A stretch of DNA of 35,063 bases from Nanobdellota archaeon (GCA_030647965.1 JAUSIT010000011.1:1-35063); one strand, 5' to 3'; counted from the first letter of the stretch, positions 17,461 to 26,007 are shown. Notes: generated from the sequence alone by a model not told the origin. Numbers and translations: made by a program.

Positions 17461-18003
17461 TTATTGCGAAGCAACAATATTTTTTCCTTTCTTTTTCTTA
17501 ACAGGTTTTTCTTCTTTAACTTCTGCCTTTTGTTCAATTTGCGTAGCATTTGCACTTGCTACGAGAGCATTATTTAAAAATTGCTTTTCCATTATCTGGA
17601 GTTTTGCACTAAGCTGATTTGATTGAAGTTGCATAATTTTTACAATTTCATCATATTTATGCAATCTGCCAGATAAATCATTTAAAAATCCATTAACTTC
17701 TGAAAGATTCAAATTAAGTTCATCTGGTTCTATAATTTCAATAGAAGAAGGCATGTAATCAAATATAATTTCCATCATTTTATACAAATTTTCTACCCTT
17801 AAGTCAATTTCTGCAAAACAAGTATGAGCTTCTTCCTCTTGGTTTTCTAATTTTTTTGGTTCATGTACTGTTTGAGATAAAACCTGAACTCCTTTAGCAT
17901 TTTTTAGCTGTTCAACATGATTTGTTAAAAATTCATGAATATATTCAGGAGGTCTTCCCAGTGCTTCTAAAATAATTATTGCTCTGACTTTTTTATCTTC
18001 CAT
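17461..18003 (-). CDS. conserved hypothetical protein, coiled-coil C-terminal half, KKKKGK tail
   Basis: 180 aa; RAIIILEALGRPPEYIHEFLTNHVEQLKNAKGVQVLSQTVHEPKKLE..CFAEIDLRVENLYKMMEIIFDYMPSSIEIIEP. Confidence 0.6.
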   Translation of the reverse strand: MEDKKVRAIIILEALGRPPEYIHEFLTNHVEQLKNAKGVQVLSQTVHEPKKLENQEEEAHTCFAEIDLRVENLYKMMEIIFDYMPSSIEIIEPDELNLNLSEVNGFLNDLSGRLHKYDEIVKIMQLQSNQLSAKLQIMEKQFLNNALVASANATQIEQKAEVKEEKPVKKKKGKNIVASQ

Positions 18004-18004
18004 T

Positions 18005-18649
18005 TTATTTTTTAATTAATACCCAAAATATAATTAAAACAAGAAATCCTGCAAAAAAATAAATTGCATAATCCTTGATTGTTTCATTTTTTGAGTAGTA
18101 TATTTCTTTAATTTCTTGCTGGGGATTTAAGTTTATAATGTTTTTGGTGTTTTCAGTATAATTAAAAAAATTATTTTCATAATTCCCAGTATTATCCAAA
18201 TTCACTTCTTTTTTAATTTCTGTTTCTTCTTCACTTTTAGAGGTTTCTTCATTAGTATTTATTGTATTTGAGGTTATTGTATTTTGATTATTTTCAGAAC
18301 CAATATTTGTGTTTGCATTTTCATTAGTATTGGTATCTTCTTCAATTACTTCTTCTTCATGGTCATTGGTATTAGTATTTTCATTATTATTCCCAATAAC
18401 ACACGCAAGTCCTTGTTGTTTTATTTTATTTAGTGTTGCATTTTTTATACCACTTACTTTTGTTAGACTATCCACTGAATCAAAAGGACGAGAATTAATT
18501 ATTTTTTCTGCAGTAGGAATGCCCACTCCAATTATTTTATCAAGTTCTTCAATAGAAGCAGAGTTTATATCTATCTGCGTTGAATTGCATTCTGCAGAAA
18601 CATTTACAATCATCAATGCTACTAAAATAACTAATAGCCATAGTTTCAT
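18005..18649 (-). CDS. ComEA-like helix-hairpin-helix protein, secreted, N/T/E-rich linker, C-terminal TM
   Basis: Signal peptide; IDINSASIEELDKIIGVGIPTAEKIINSRPFDSVDSLTKVSGIKNATLNKI (HhH pair); low-complexity linker; TM YAIYFFAGFLVLIIFWVLI. Confidence 0.75.
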   Translation of the reverse strand: MKLWLLVILVALMIVNVSAECNSTQIDINSASIEELDKIIGVGIPTAEKIINSRPFDSVDSLTKVSGIKNATLNKIKQQGLACVIGNNNENTNTNDHEEEVIEEDTNTNENANTNIGSENNQNTITSNTINTNEETSKSEEETEIKKEVNLDNTGNYENNFFNYTENTKNIINLNPQQEIKEIYYSKNETIKDYAIYFFAGFLVLIIFWVLIKK

Positions 18650-18695
18650 AAAATAATCAAGAATAATTAATATATATCTTTTATTGTGTTAAAAA

Positions 18696-18798
18696 GTTTT
18701 GTTTTATAATATGCTTCGCAAAAAATTTTGCTCTTGCAATAGACAATTAAGATATAAAGGGTAAAATTTTTTAAGATTACTAGCAATTAATCGATAGT
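18696..18798. repeat. degenerate copy of the dispersed hairpin element, adjacent to the right 41-bp repeat
   Basis: AAAAAATTTTGCTCTTGCAATAGAC...GGGTAAAATTTTTT...CAATTAATCGATAG. Boundaries approximate. Confidence 0.55.
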
Positions 18799-18839
18799 TA
18801 GGAGCTGCTAAGCGACTTAGTATTTTAACGAAGTGCTAT
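18799..18839 (-). repeat. 41-bp perfect inverted repeat, right copy
   Basis: TAGGAGCTGCTAAGCGACTTAGTATTTTAACGAAGTGCTAT, exact reverse complement of 17232-17272. Confidence 0.9.
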
Positions 18840-18848
18840 TGTTAAAGT

Positions 18849-19235
18849 TTATTCAAAAAATTGTGCAAATCTCTGCCCTTTTTCTCTTGCTTTTTCTAAA
18901 GTTATAACCCAATTTTTTCCAGAATCTTCTAATTCTTTTGGGCTAATAAAAAACCATCCTTCTCTGTTAAATCTTAATGCAACAACTGGCGTTAAGCCGA
19001 ATATCTCTGCAAATACTATAAACTCTTCAATTTGTTCTTTAGTAATATATTTTACTGGCTTTTTGCTTGATTTTACTTCAATAGTGTATTTTTTCCCTTT
19101 TTTACCTGCAATTAAATCACAAGAAGTATTTTCCATTGTTCCACTTCCTGCAACCCTTACTGCACGATAGTTATTAGAAATAAACATCTGGTATAATTCT
19201 CTTTCTGCCTTAGAACCTTTAGCTTTATTACTCAT
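18849..19235 (-). CDS. hjc: Holliday junction resolvase Hjc
   Basis: KGSKAERELYQMFISNNYRAVRVAGSG...CDLIAGKKGKKYTIEVKSSKK: archaeal Hjc nuclease core (E, D, ExK). Confidence 0.9.
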   Translation of the reverse strand: MSNKAKGSKAERELYQMFISNNYRAVRVAGSGTMENTSCDLIAGKKGKKYTIEVKSSKKPVKYITKEQIEEFIVFAEIFGLTPVVALRFNREGWFFISPKELEDSGKNWVITLEKAREKGQRFAQFFE

Positions 19236-19308
19236 CTATTTTCCTCTTTTTATCTAATGTAATCAACAATATGAATATTTATAAAGATTAATCCTGCCTT
19301 TTTAAGTT

Positions 19309-19965
19309 ATGCCTACCAATGCAGATTTAATTAGAAAACAAGGAAATAAAGCTGTTGGACAAGATGCTTATTTAATGATGATTCTCGGCCCAGAAGGAAT
19401 GGTATTTCAAAAAGAACTATCTTTTGAATTTATGAATAATTTTAAAAAAAGACCTAATCTATTAAGTTTAGAAAACAAGGTTTTTTCTGAAGTTCAATTT
19501 AAAGATATCTCTAAAGATAATCAAAATGTTTTAGAATTAATCGATTATCCTGCAAAATATGAAGAAATGGCACATAATTATCATAAATTAAGGGAAGAAA
19601 ATTTTATGCTTAAAACAAAATCAATGGGTTATGGAAAACATATGGATTTATATTCTTCTTATTTAAAAAAATCAGAAAATAATGAAAATCAATTTGTTGG
19701 AGAAATTGCAAAAATGCTTTCAGGAAATTATCGTGGCACAATTGAGAATGTGAAAAATAATCAAGAAGGAGATAAAGATTCCCCTTATTTATGGAAATGG
19801 GATGATAGGATTAATGCAGTAAAACAATTTTATAAAATGAATCAAGATAAAAGTCAAGACAAAGAAAAAATAGATATATTGTTCAGTATACTCTGTAAAA
19901 ATAAATATGCTTCAAAAAAATATTCTGATAAAATTAGTGAATTAAAAGAATTATTTAACTCTTAA
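19309..19965 (+). CDS. hypothetical protein
   Basis: 218 aa continuous ORF, AT-rich promoter upstream, 3-nt spacing to next gene. Confidence 0.5.
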   Translation: MPTNADLIRKQGNKAVGQDAYLMMILGPEGMVFQKELSFEFMNNFKKRPNLLSLENKVFSEVQFKDISKDNQNVLELIDYPAKYEEMAHNYHKLREENFMLKTKSMGYGKHMDLYSSYLKKSENNENQFVGEIAKMLSGNYRGTIENVKNNQEGDKDSPYLWKWDDRINAVKQFYKMNQDKSQDKEKIDILFSILCKNKYASKKYSDKISELKELFNS

Positions 19966-19968
19966 AAA

Positions 19969-20472
19969 ATGGCTAAACAAATAAAAGTAATTTATTTTGA
20001 TAGTACAGATATTGCTAAAGATTATAGGCCAATGACTTATTTTGAGTTTTTGAAAAATATTAAAAAAACCTCTAAAGATAATTTTAATTGCGACGATTTA
20101 ACTAAAAAAATAACCGACTATAATCCTGTGAGATCTATAAAACCTCAATTTCAAGAAAAAAGAATTACCCAAAGACAATTAACTCGGGGATTTAGTAATA
20201 ATATTCAAATTCAAGATGTAGATAAAGAAGAACTTCCTAAAATGCCGCCATGGGAATTAATGGAATATGGGCTAGGGATTGCTGGACATTTAGGAGATAC
20301 TTTTTGCATGAGGTCAGGGTATAAACTAACAAAAGAAGATGCCATTGCTAAATTAATTAATTCTGCATTAAAAGTAAATGCAGACGCAATAGTTTTAGAT
20401 AACAAATTATCTTGTCAAAATGAAAAAGGATATAATCTCATCGGAATTTTCTATATCAAAAATAAGTTTTAG
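19969..20472 (+). CDS. hypothetical protein, C-terminal region possibly YbjQ-like
   Basis: 167 aa; C-terminal LTKEDAIAKLINSALKVNADAIVLD...GYNLIGIFY pattern. Family assignment weak. Confidence 0.45.
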   Translation: MAKQIKVIYFDSTDIAKDYRPMTYFEFLKNIKKTSKDNFNCDDLTKKITDYNPVRSIKPQFQEKRITQRQLTRGFSNNIQIQDVDKEELPKMPPWELMEYGLGIAGHLGDTFCMRSGYKLTKEDAIAKLINSALKVNADAIVLDNKLSCQNEKGYNLIGIFYIKNKF

Positions 20473-20575
20473 TTAGATTATAATTTCTTAAAAAATAAAT
20501 TAATTTAAATTAAAACCTATTCAATCAATTCTAAACAATAAAAAGCTTTTTAAATAGGGTTTAAATAATTAAATT

Positions 20576-21127
20576 ATGTTTGTCGCAAAAAAACTTTTTT
20601 TAACAAAAGGCGTCGGTGTTCATAAGGATAGATTAGCATCTTTCGAGCTTGCTTTAAGAAATGCAGGTATAGAAAAATGCAATTTAGTATATGTTTCAAG
20701 CATTTTTCCTCCACATTGTAAAATAATTTCTAAAGAAGAAGGAATGAAACTATTAAAACCTGGTCAGATAACTTTTTGTGTTATGGCAAGAACAGAAACA
20801 AGCGAACCAAATAGATTAGCAGGTTCTGCAATAGGAATTGCTTTGCCTAAAGATGAAGGCCAGTATGGATATTTATCAGAACATCATTCTTTTGGAGAAA
20901 CAGCAAAAAAAGTAAGTGATTATGCAGAAGATTTAGCTGCAACAATGCTTGCAACAACATTAGGTGTTGAATTTGACCCAGATAAAGCATGGGATGAAAG
21001 AAAACAAACTTATCAGGCAAGCGGGCATATTTTCAAGACAAATGCAATATGCCAGACAGCAGAAGGAAACAAAGACGGAATGTGGACAACAGTAATTTCT
21101 GCAGCAGTTTTTGTTGAGGACGAGTAA
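20576..21127 (+). CDS. pdaD: pyruvoyl-dependent arginine decarboxylase
   Basis: [46 protein letters not shown] includes the VSS self-cleavage site; GSAIGIALP and SEHHSFGET motifs. Confidence 0.93.
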   Translation: MFVAKKLFLTKGVGVHKDRLASFELALRNAGIEKCNLVYVSSIFPPHCKIISKEEGMKLLKPGQITFCVMARTETSEPNRLAGSAIGIALPKDEGQYGYLSEHHSFGETAKKVSDYAEDLAATMLATTLGVEFDPDKAWDERKQTYQASGHIFKTNAICQTAEGNKDGMWTTVISAAVFVEDE

Positions 21128-21156
21128 ATTTAGCAATACTTAAAAATAAGGATTTC

Positions 21157-22020
21157 TTGTGTTTTTTATTAAGAGGCAAAATGATTTTAGAAAGAGATAA
21201 TAATATTATTCTTTTGGGAGTAATTTTTTTATTTGCAATAGTTATTGCTAACAGCTTTTTTATCTATACTTTGTCTGAAAAAACAAATACTAATTATATT
21301 TTATTAAATCAAAAAATAGACACAAACCAGTTAGATAATCAAGATAAAATTAATGAACTTTCAACAAATATTATCCAACTAAAAGATAAAGTAGGTAGTT
21401 TAGATACAAGTCTTGATGAATTAAAAGCATCAACAAGTGCAGACTTTTCAGGAATAATTGAAAATTCAGTAAAATCTATTGTTACAATAAGAACAGATGT
21501 TGCACAAGGAACAGGTTTTATTATAACTAATAATGGTTATGTAATTACAAATGCACATGTTTTAGCAGGAGGCCATAATATTCAAGCACTAACTTCTAAT
21601 CAAGAAGAAATAAATGCAAAATATATAGGCTATGATTCAAATTTAGATGTTGCTTTGCTTAAAATTCCAGGAGATTACACTCCTTTGATGTTAGGTAATT
21701 CAAATAATATTCAAATAGGAGAAAAAGTTATTGCAATAGGAAATCCTCTAGGTCTTCAGTTTTCTGCTTCAGAAGGAATTGTATCTGCAGTTCATAGAAC
21801 TGGTTCAAATAATCTGCCTGCTTATATTCAAACAGATGCTGCTTTAAATCCAGGAAATTCTGGCGGGCCTTTAATAAATACTGAAGGGGAGGCAATTGGC
21901 ATGAATAATTTTAAAATAGGCGAAGGAGAAAATCTTGGCTTTGCAATAGAATCTAATTACATTAAAGATTCTGTTAATAGGATTTCTAGGTTAACTTTAA
22001 ATCAAACTTTATTGGCTTAA
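21157..22020 (+). CDS. membrane-anchored trypsin-like (HtrA/DegP-type) serine protease without PDZ
   Basis: N-terminal TM, coiled-coil, catalytic TNAHVLAGG (His), NLDVALLKI (Asp), GNSGGPL (Ser); ends right after the protease domain. Likely start MILERD at 21181. Confidence 0.88.
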   Translation: MCFLLRGKMILERDNNIILLGVIFLFAIVIANSFFIYTLSEKTNTNYILLNQKIDTNQLDNQDKINELSTNIIQLKDKVGSLDTSLDELKASTSADFSGIIENSVKSIVTIRTDVAQGTGFIITNNGYVITNAHVLAGGHNIQALTSNQEEINAKYIGYDSNLDVALLKIPGDYTPLMLGNSNNIQIGEKVIAIGNPLGLQFSASEGIVSAVHRTGSNNLPAYIQTDAALNPGNSGGPLINTEGEAIGMNNFKIGEGENLGFAIESNYIKDSVNRISRLTLNQTLLA

Positions 22021-22021
22021 T

Positions 22022-22858
22022 TTATAATTTCTCATTAAATTCTAGAATCTCTTTTTCAATTGATTTTGGATTATTTAATGTGAGTATATGATTTGCATGA
22101 GGAATAATAACTAATTTTGAATTTTTTATTAATTTGTGGATTTGCTTTGCTTTTTTTACATCAAATACAGAATCATCTTCTCCTTCAAGTATAAGGACTT
22201 TTTGTTTTATGGTTTTTATTATCTCCCCACCATCAAATCCAGCTAATTTTTTTAAAGTTAGTATCCAGGCCCTCAATGAAGTATGTATAATGTCTGAATA
22301 AATTCTAAAAACATTCCAATCACCTTTTCCAATAAAAGGACTATAATCTCTATATTTTATTTTTTGCTTGGAATTTTCTATTTCTAATTCATTAGTTAAC
22401 CATTTTACAAAAATTTTATTTTCATTAAAAAAAGATTTTAGTATTGATTGAGGTTTTGCAGTTGTGCTTATTAATACATAAGATTTGGCTAGTTTTGGGT
22501 GTAATTTATGAAAAAGAATTGTAACCATGCCCCCAAAGCAATGCCCTATTAAAACAAATTCTGGAATCTTTTCTTTTTTTATTATAGGATATATATCTTT
22601 TGCGAAATTTTCTAATTTATATCCTTTTGAAAATTCAGGTTTGTCAGATTTACCATGGCCCCTAATATCTATTGCAATTGTAGGAATTCCTTTTTTATGA
22701 AAAAAAGCTCTTTCTTTTTTCCAGCAAGACAAATCTCCTCCAAGCCCATGAATAAAAACTAAAAATCTTTTCTTATTTTTTATTCTAAATATATCATAAT
22801 TAATTCTCACCCCATCAAAAGATTTTATGTTTTTTTGCATTTTTGTAAACAATTTCAA
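22022..22858 (-). CDS. alpha/beta hydrolase with Cys in the nucleophile elbow
   Basis: FIHGLGGD, DIRGHGKSDKP, LIGHCFGGM, LEGEDD, HANHILTL. Confidence 0.85.
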   Translation of the reverse strand: MKLFTKMQKNIKSFDGVRINYDIFRIKNKKRFLVFIHGLGGDLSCWKKERAFFHKKGIPTIAIDIRGHGKSDKPEFSKGYKLENFAKDIYPIIKKEKIPEFVLIGHCFGGMVTILFHKLHPKLAKSYVLISTTAKPQSILKSFFNENKIFVKWLTNELEIENSKQKIKYRDYSPFIGKGDWNVFRIYSDIIHTSLRAWILTLKKLAGFDGGEIIKTIKQKVLILEGEDDSVFDVKKAKQIHKLIKNSKLVIIPHANHILTLNNPKSIEKEILEFNEKL

Positions 22859-22905
22859 TTAATTTTTTTATAGAACTTTATTGTTTTTAGACATAATAAA
22901 TATAT

Positions 22906-23094
22906 CTAGATATCATAATCCTGATTTTTTATTCTTTCAACTTCTATTTTTTCAATTTCAGGATAGTATTTAATAATTGCAATAAGTTGCCCATCATATA
23001 TATTATTAGGACTAGGACTATGTTCTTTATTAGGAATTGATTGTAAGGATAAAAATCTTTCAAATTGCCTATTTGCCCTATAAATATTGCCCAT
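22906..23094 (-). CDS. small hypothetical protein
   Basis: 62 aa, isolated ORF with AT-rich upstream; weak. Confidence 0.3.
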   Translation of the reverse strand: MGNIYRANRQFERFLSLQSIPNKEHSPSPNNIYDGQLIAIIKYYPEIEKIEVERIKNQDYDI

Positions 23095-23196
23095 ATCTTA
23101 TTAAGAAAATTAAAGTTTATAAATATTTCACAAGTCTCGTGCTTTTATTCTTTGGCATTTTATTTAATTGTTTTTTTAATTTTAATGTTTATGTCT

Positions 23197-23251
23197 GAAA
23201 TTAAAACCCAATTCTTTAGAATTGGGTCGTAAGCTTACTTGTTTTAATTTC
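23197..23251. other. nested inverted-repeat structure
   Basis: Outer GAAATTAAAAC/GTTTTAATTTC enclosing ACCCAATTCT-TT-AGAATTGGGT and GTAAGCTTAC. Confidence 0.5.
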
Positions 23252-23261
23252 GGAGCATCCT

Positions 23262-23369
23262 AAAAACAAGGGGCTTTACAAAAAAAGTTTTGCTCTTTTC
23301 TTTTTACGTTTCTATTAAAAGAGCAAAACTTTTTCCACACCTTTTAAGGTGTGATGCCCCCTTGTTTTT
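23262..23369. repeat. dispersed structured element, best-preserved copy
   Basis: Outer 12-bp stem AAAAACAAGGGG/CCCCTTGTTTTT; core 18-bp perfect stem AAAAAGTTTTGCTCTTTT (23282-23299)/AAAAGAGCAAAACTTTTT (23317-23334); hairpin CACACC-TTTTAA-GGTGTG (23336-23353). Confidence 0.8.
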
Positions 23370-23738
23370 TTGATATCCAAAAATTTTATCATAATCTCTA
23401 TGGTTAAATATATCCATTACAAAAGTAATTATTTCTACTTCATTTCCAGTTATTGTATAAGTCATTCTCCATCTATCAGCTAATTCAATTCTCCAAACAT
23501 TATCTGCATCAAATTTTTGTATATATTTTCCAGGGATTAATTTTTTTGGAACTTGATCTCCTGCAAAAGGATTTTGTTTTAATAAATCTCTAGCCCTATT
23601 TATACTTCTTAACAAAGTTTGATGAAAAGAACTTTCTATACCTTTTAATCTTTCTTCACCAACTATCTTATTTAATTCTTGATAAACTTTATCTGCTTCT
23701 TCAGATAATTTTACTTTTATTTCTTTACGATTAAACAT
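23304..23738 (-). CDS. ParE/RelE-like toxin
   Basis: KLSEEADKVYQELNKI...SINRARDLLKQNPFAGDQVPKKLIPGKYIQKFDADNVWRIELADRWRMTYTITGNEVEIITFVMDIFNHRDYDKIF; C-terminal ~20 aa read through the repeat element. Confidence 0.75.
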   Translation of the reverse strand: MFNRKEIKVKLSEEADKVYQELNKIVGEERLKGIESSFHQTLLRSINRARDLLKQNPFAGDQVPKKLIPGKYIQKFDADNVWRIELADRWRMTYTITGNEVEIITFVMDIFNHRDYDKIFGYQKNKGASHLKRCGKSFALLIET

Positions 23739-24010
23739 TATATCTCCCTTGCTTTTTCAATTGCTTTTCTTAATTTTGGGCTTGGGTTATAAATCCATAA
23801 TATTCCCTTATGACTATCTATAATCATTCCTCTTTCTTCTAAATACCTTAAAATTAAATTTAGAGTTTGATGCATAATTTGTACAGGAAGCCTTCTTTTC
23901 AATTCTTCTCTGTCAATCATAGTGTCTGCTTCTTTCAAAGCTTTTTCTATCATTAACATAGTTCTTAAGCTCGGATAATGGATTATGTTCTTATCTTTAT
24001 ATATTTCCAT
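23738..24010 (-). CDS. antitoxin-like winged-helix protein paired with the ParE-like toxin
   Basis: 90 aa, wHTH-like IDREELKRRLPVQIMHQTLNLILRYLEERGMII; stop/start coupled to toxin. Confidence 0.6.
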   Translation of the reverse strand: MEIYKDKNIIHYPSLRTMLMIEKALKEADTMIDREELKRRLPVQIMHQTLNLILRYLEERGMIIDSHKGILWIYNPSPKLRKAIEKAREI

Positions 24011-24075
24011 ATTAATCTATATATAAGTTTATATATAAATCTTTTGTTTAAGAAGAGTTTGATATATTTTTAAGG

Positions 24076-24237
24076 TTATAGATCTCGTGCAAAAAGAGTT
24101 CTTCTTTGATTTTCTTTTGCTCTTTTTTCAGCTTTTTTTATTAAATCTTCTGTATTTTTCTCAAGCTCTCTTTCAAATTCTTCAGAAACACTTAATTCAG
24201 TTATTTCTCTTATTTTGCTTTTGTTTATCAGGCTCAT
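24076..24237 (-). CDS. 53-aa histone-fold-like protein (DUF1931/archaeal histone-like), overlapping lysS 3' end
   Basis: Manual translation: MSLINKSKIREITELSVSEEFERELEKNTEDLIKKAEKRAKENQRRTLFARDL; the long helix followed by 'RAKEN.RRTL.ARDL' matches the histone alpha2-loop-alpha3 pattern. Not in the ORF track. Confidence 0.75.
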   Translation of the reverse strand: MSLINKSKIREITELSVSEEFERELEKNTEDLIKKAEKRAKENQRRTLFARDL

Positions 24238-25729
24238 TTTGTTTTTCCTTTTCTTCCACTTCTGGCTTCATAAATGGGAATAATATAATATCTCTGATTG
24301 AATCCTGGCCTGTTAAAAACATAATCATTCTATCAACACCCAAGCCAATTCCACCTGTTGGAGGCATTCCAACTTCAATTGCATTTATGAAATCTTCATC
24401 ATAAGGATTTGCTTCTTCATTTCCTTTTTTCAAAGTTTTTTGCTGTTCTTCTAAAAGTTTTTTTTGCAATACAGGGTCATTTAATTCAGAATAAGCATTT
24501 CCTAATTCTGCGCCCATGCAAAATGGCTCAAATCTTTCAATTAATTCGCATGATTTATCATTTCTATGTAATTTGCATAAAGGTGTTGTTTCTAAAGGAT
24601 GATCTATAATAAAAGTTGGTTGTTCAATTTTATCTTCGCAAAAATGTTCAAAAATTGCTTGAGTTGCCCAGCCTTTACCTTCACCCTTGCATTCAATATT
24701 ATTTTTCTTAATAAAAGAACAAAGTTCTTTTTCACTCATTTTATCTACATCAATTTCTGCAAATTTTTTAATTGCATCTTTCATGGTCATTCTTTTCCAT
24801 GGCTTTTTAAAATCAACGATTTTTCCTCTAAATTCCATTTTCGTTGAACCATTAACTTTTTTTGCAACATATTCATAAACATCTTCAAATAATTCCATCA
24901 TATCATTATAATCTGCATAAGCTTGATAAATTTCCATCATTGTAAATTCAGGATTATGCCATCTGTCAATTCCTTCATTTCTAAAATTTCTTGCAATTGT
25001 AAAAACTTTTTCATAGCCACCAACAATTAATCTTTTCAAATATAATTCAGGAGAAATTGCCAAAAATAATTCAATATCTAATGCATTAAGATAAGTTTTA
25101 AATGGTTTTGCACTTGCCCCGCCATAAATTGTTTGTAAATAAGGAGTTTCAACTTCATTAAATCCTTTTGATTTTAAAAATTCCCTAATAGCATCAATAA
25201 TTTTTTCTCTTTTTTCAAAAACTTCCCTTATTTCAGGATTCATTAATAAATCCAAATATCTTTTTCTATATCTTTCTTCTTTATCTTGAAGTCCATGAAA
25301 TTTTTCAGGCATTGGTTTTAATGATTTTGTTAAGATTTCAATATTTTCTGCTAAAATACTTAATTCTCCTCTTTTAGTTCTGAAAACTTTTCCAGAAACA
25401 CCTATAAAATCTCCTGAATCAACAAATTTCTTAAATAATTCCATTTGTTTTTCAGAAGTTTTTTTATCTTGCAATACAACCTGTATTGTTCCTGTTGAAT
25501 CTCTTAGAACAGCAAAAATTAATTTTCCTAAATCTCTAATGGACATTATTCTTCCTGCACTAACTGCTTTTTTCCCAAACTTTTCATTTTCAAGTTTTTT
25601 ATATTCTTTCTGCAAATCAGCACAAAAATCTTTTTTATCAAATTTATAAGCATAAGGATTTATTCCTAATTTTCTCATTTCTTCAATTTTTTTCAGTCTT
25701 TCATTAACAATTTCTTCTTCTCTGCCCAT
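24197..25729 (-). CDS. lysS: lysyl-tRNA synthetase, class II
   Basis: RYRKRYLDLLMNPEIREVFEKREKII, FNEVETPYLQTIYGGASAKPF, FTIARNFRNEGIDRWHNPEFTMMEIYQAYADY, GIGLGVDRMIMFLTGQDSIRDIILFPFMKP. Confidence 0.97.
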   Translation of the reverse strand: MGREEEIVNERLKKIEEMRKLGINPYAYKFDKKDFCADLQKEYKKLENEKFGKKAVSAGRIMSIRDLGKLIFAVLRDSTGTIQVVLQDKKTSEKQMELFKKFVDSGDFIGVSGKVFRTKRGELSILAENIEILTKSLKPMPEKFHGLQDKEERYRKRYLDLLMNPEIREVFEKREKIIDAIREFLKSKGFNEVETPYLQTIYGGASAKPFKTYLNALDIELFLAISPELYLKRLIVGGYEKVFTIARNFRNEGIDRWHNPEFTMMEIYQAYADYNDMMELFEDVYEYVAKKVNGSTKMEFRGKIVDFKKPWKRMTMKDAIKKFAEIDVDKMSEKELCSFIKKNNIECKGEGKGWATQAIFEHFCEDKIEQPTFIIDHPLETTPLCKLHRNDKSCELIERFEPFCMGAELGNAYSELNDPVLQKKLLEEQQKTLKKGNEEANPYDEDFINAIEVGMPPTGGIGLGVDRMIMFLTGQDSIRDIILFPFMKPEVEEKEKQNEPDKQKQNKRNN

Positions 25730-26007
25730 TAAAACCTCAAAATTTTAAATTCTTTAAAATCACCTTCATACTTTCTTTCTTCTACTTTTACATTTTTTAT
25801 CTGCGAATTTTTTGGCCCTTGTTTGCATAACTCAATCATTTTTAAAATATCATTTGTTTCGCCTTCAGTTATTATCTCAACATTTCCATTATCCAAGTTT
25901 CTTACAAAACCCCTTAAGTTTAATTTAATAGCATTATCTGCTATAAACTGCCTAAAAAATATTCCTTGGACAGTCCCAGTAATTTCAATTTTTACAGCCC
26001 TTTTCAT
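25729..26007 (-). CDS. acyP: acylphosphatase
   Basis: VKIEITGTVQGIFFRQFIADNAIKLNLRGFVRNLDNGNVEIITEGE; overlaps the lysS start. Confidence 0.93.
   Translation of the reverse strand: MKRAVKIEITGTVQGIFFRQFIADNAIKLNLRGFVRNLDNGNVEIITEGETNDILKMIELCKQGPKNSQIKNVKVEERKYEGDFKEFKILRF

Noticed and set aside
17232-18839. Classical insertion sequence
   Set aside because: No transposase between the inverted repeats and no evident target-site duplication; kept only as an IR-bounded cassette.
24087-24878. F/L/I-rich plus-strand ORFs antisense to lysS (24087, 24409, 24599, 24687)
   Set aside because: Opposite strand encodes lysS and the histone-like gene; typical AT-rich antisense artefacts.
24197-25729. 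Class II LysRS in an archaeon as a notable anomaly
   Set aside because: Class I/class II LysRS distribution is known to be patchy in archaea, so this is not unusual by itself.
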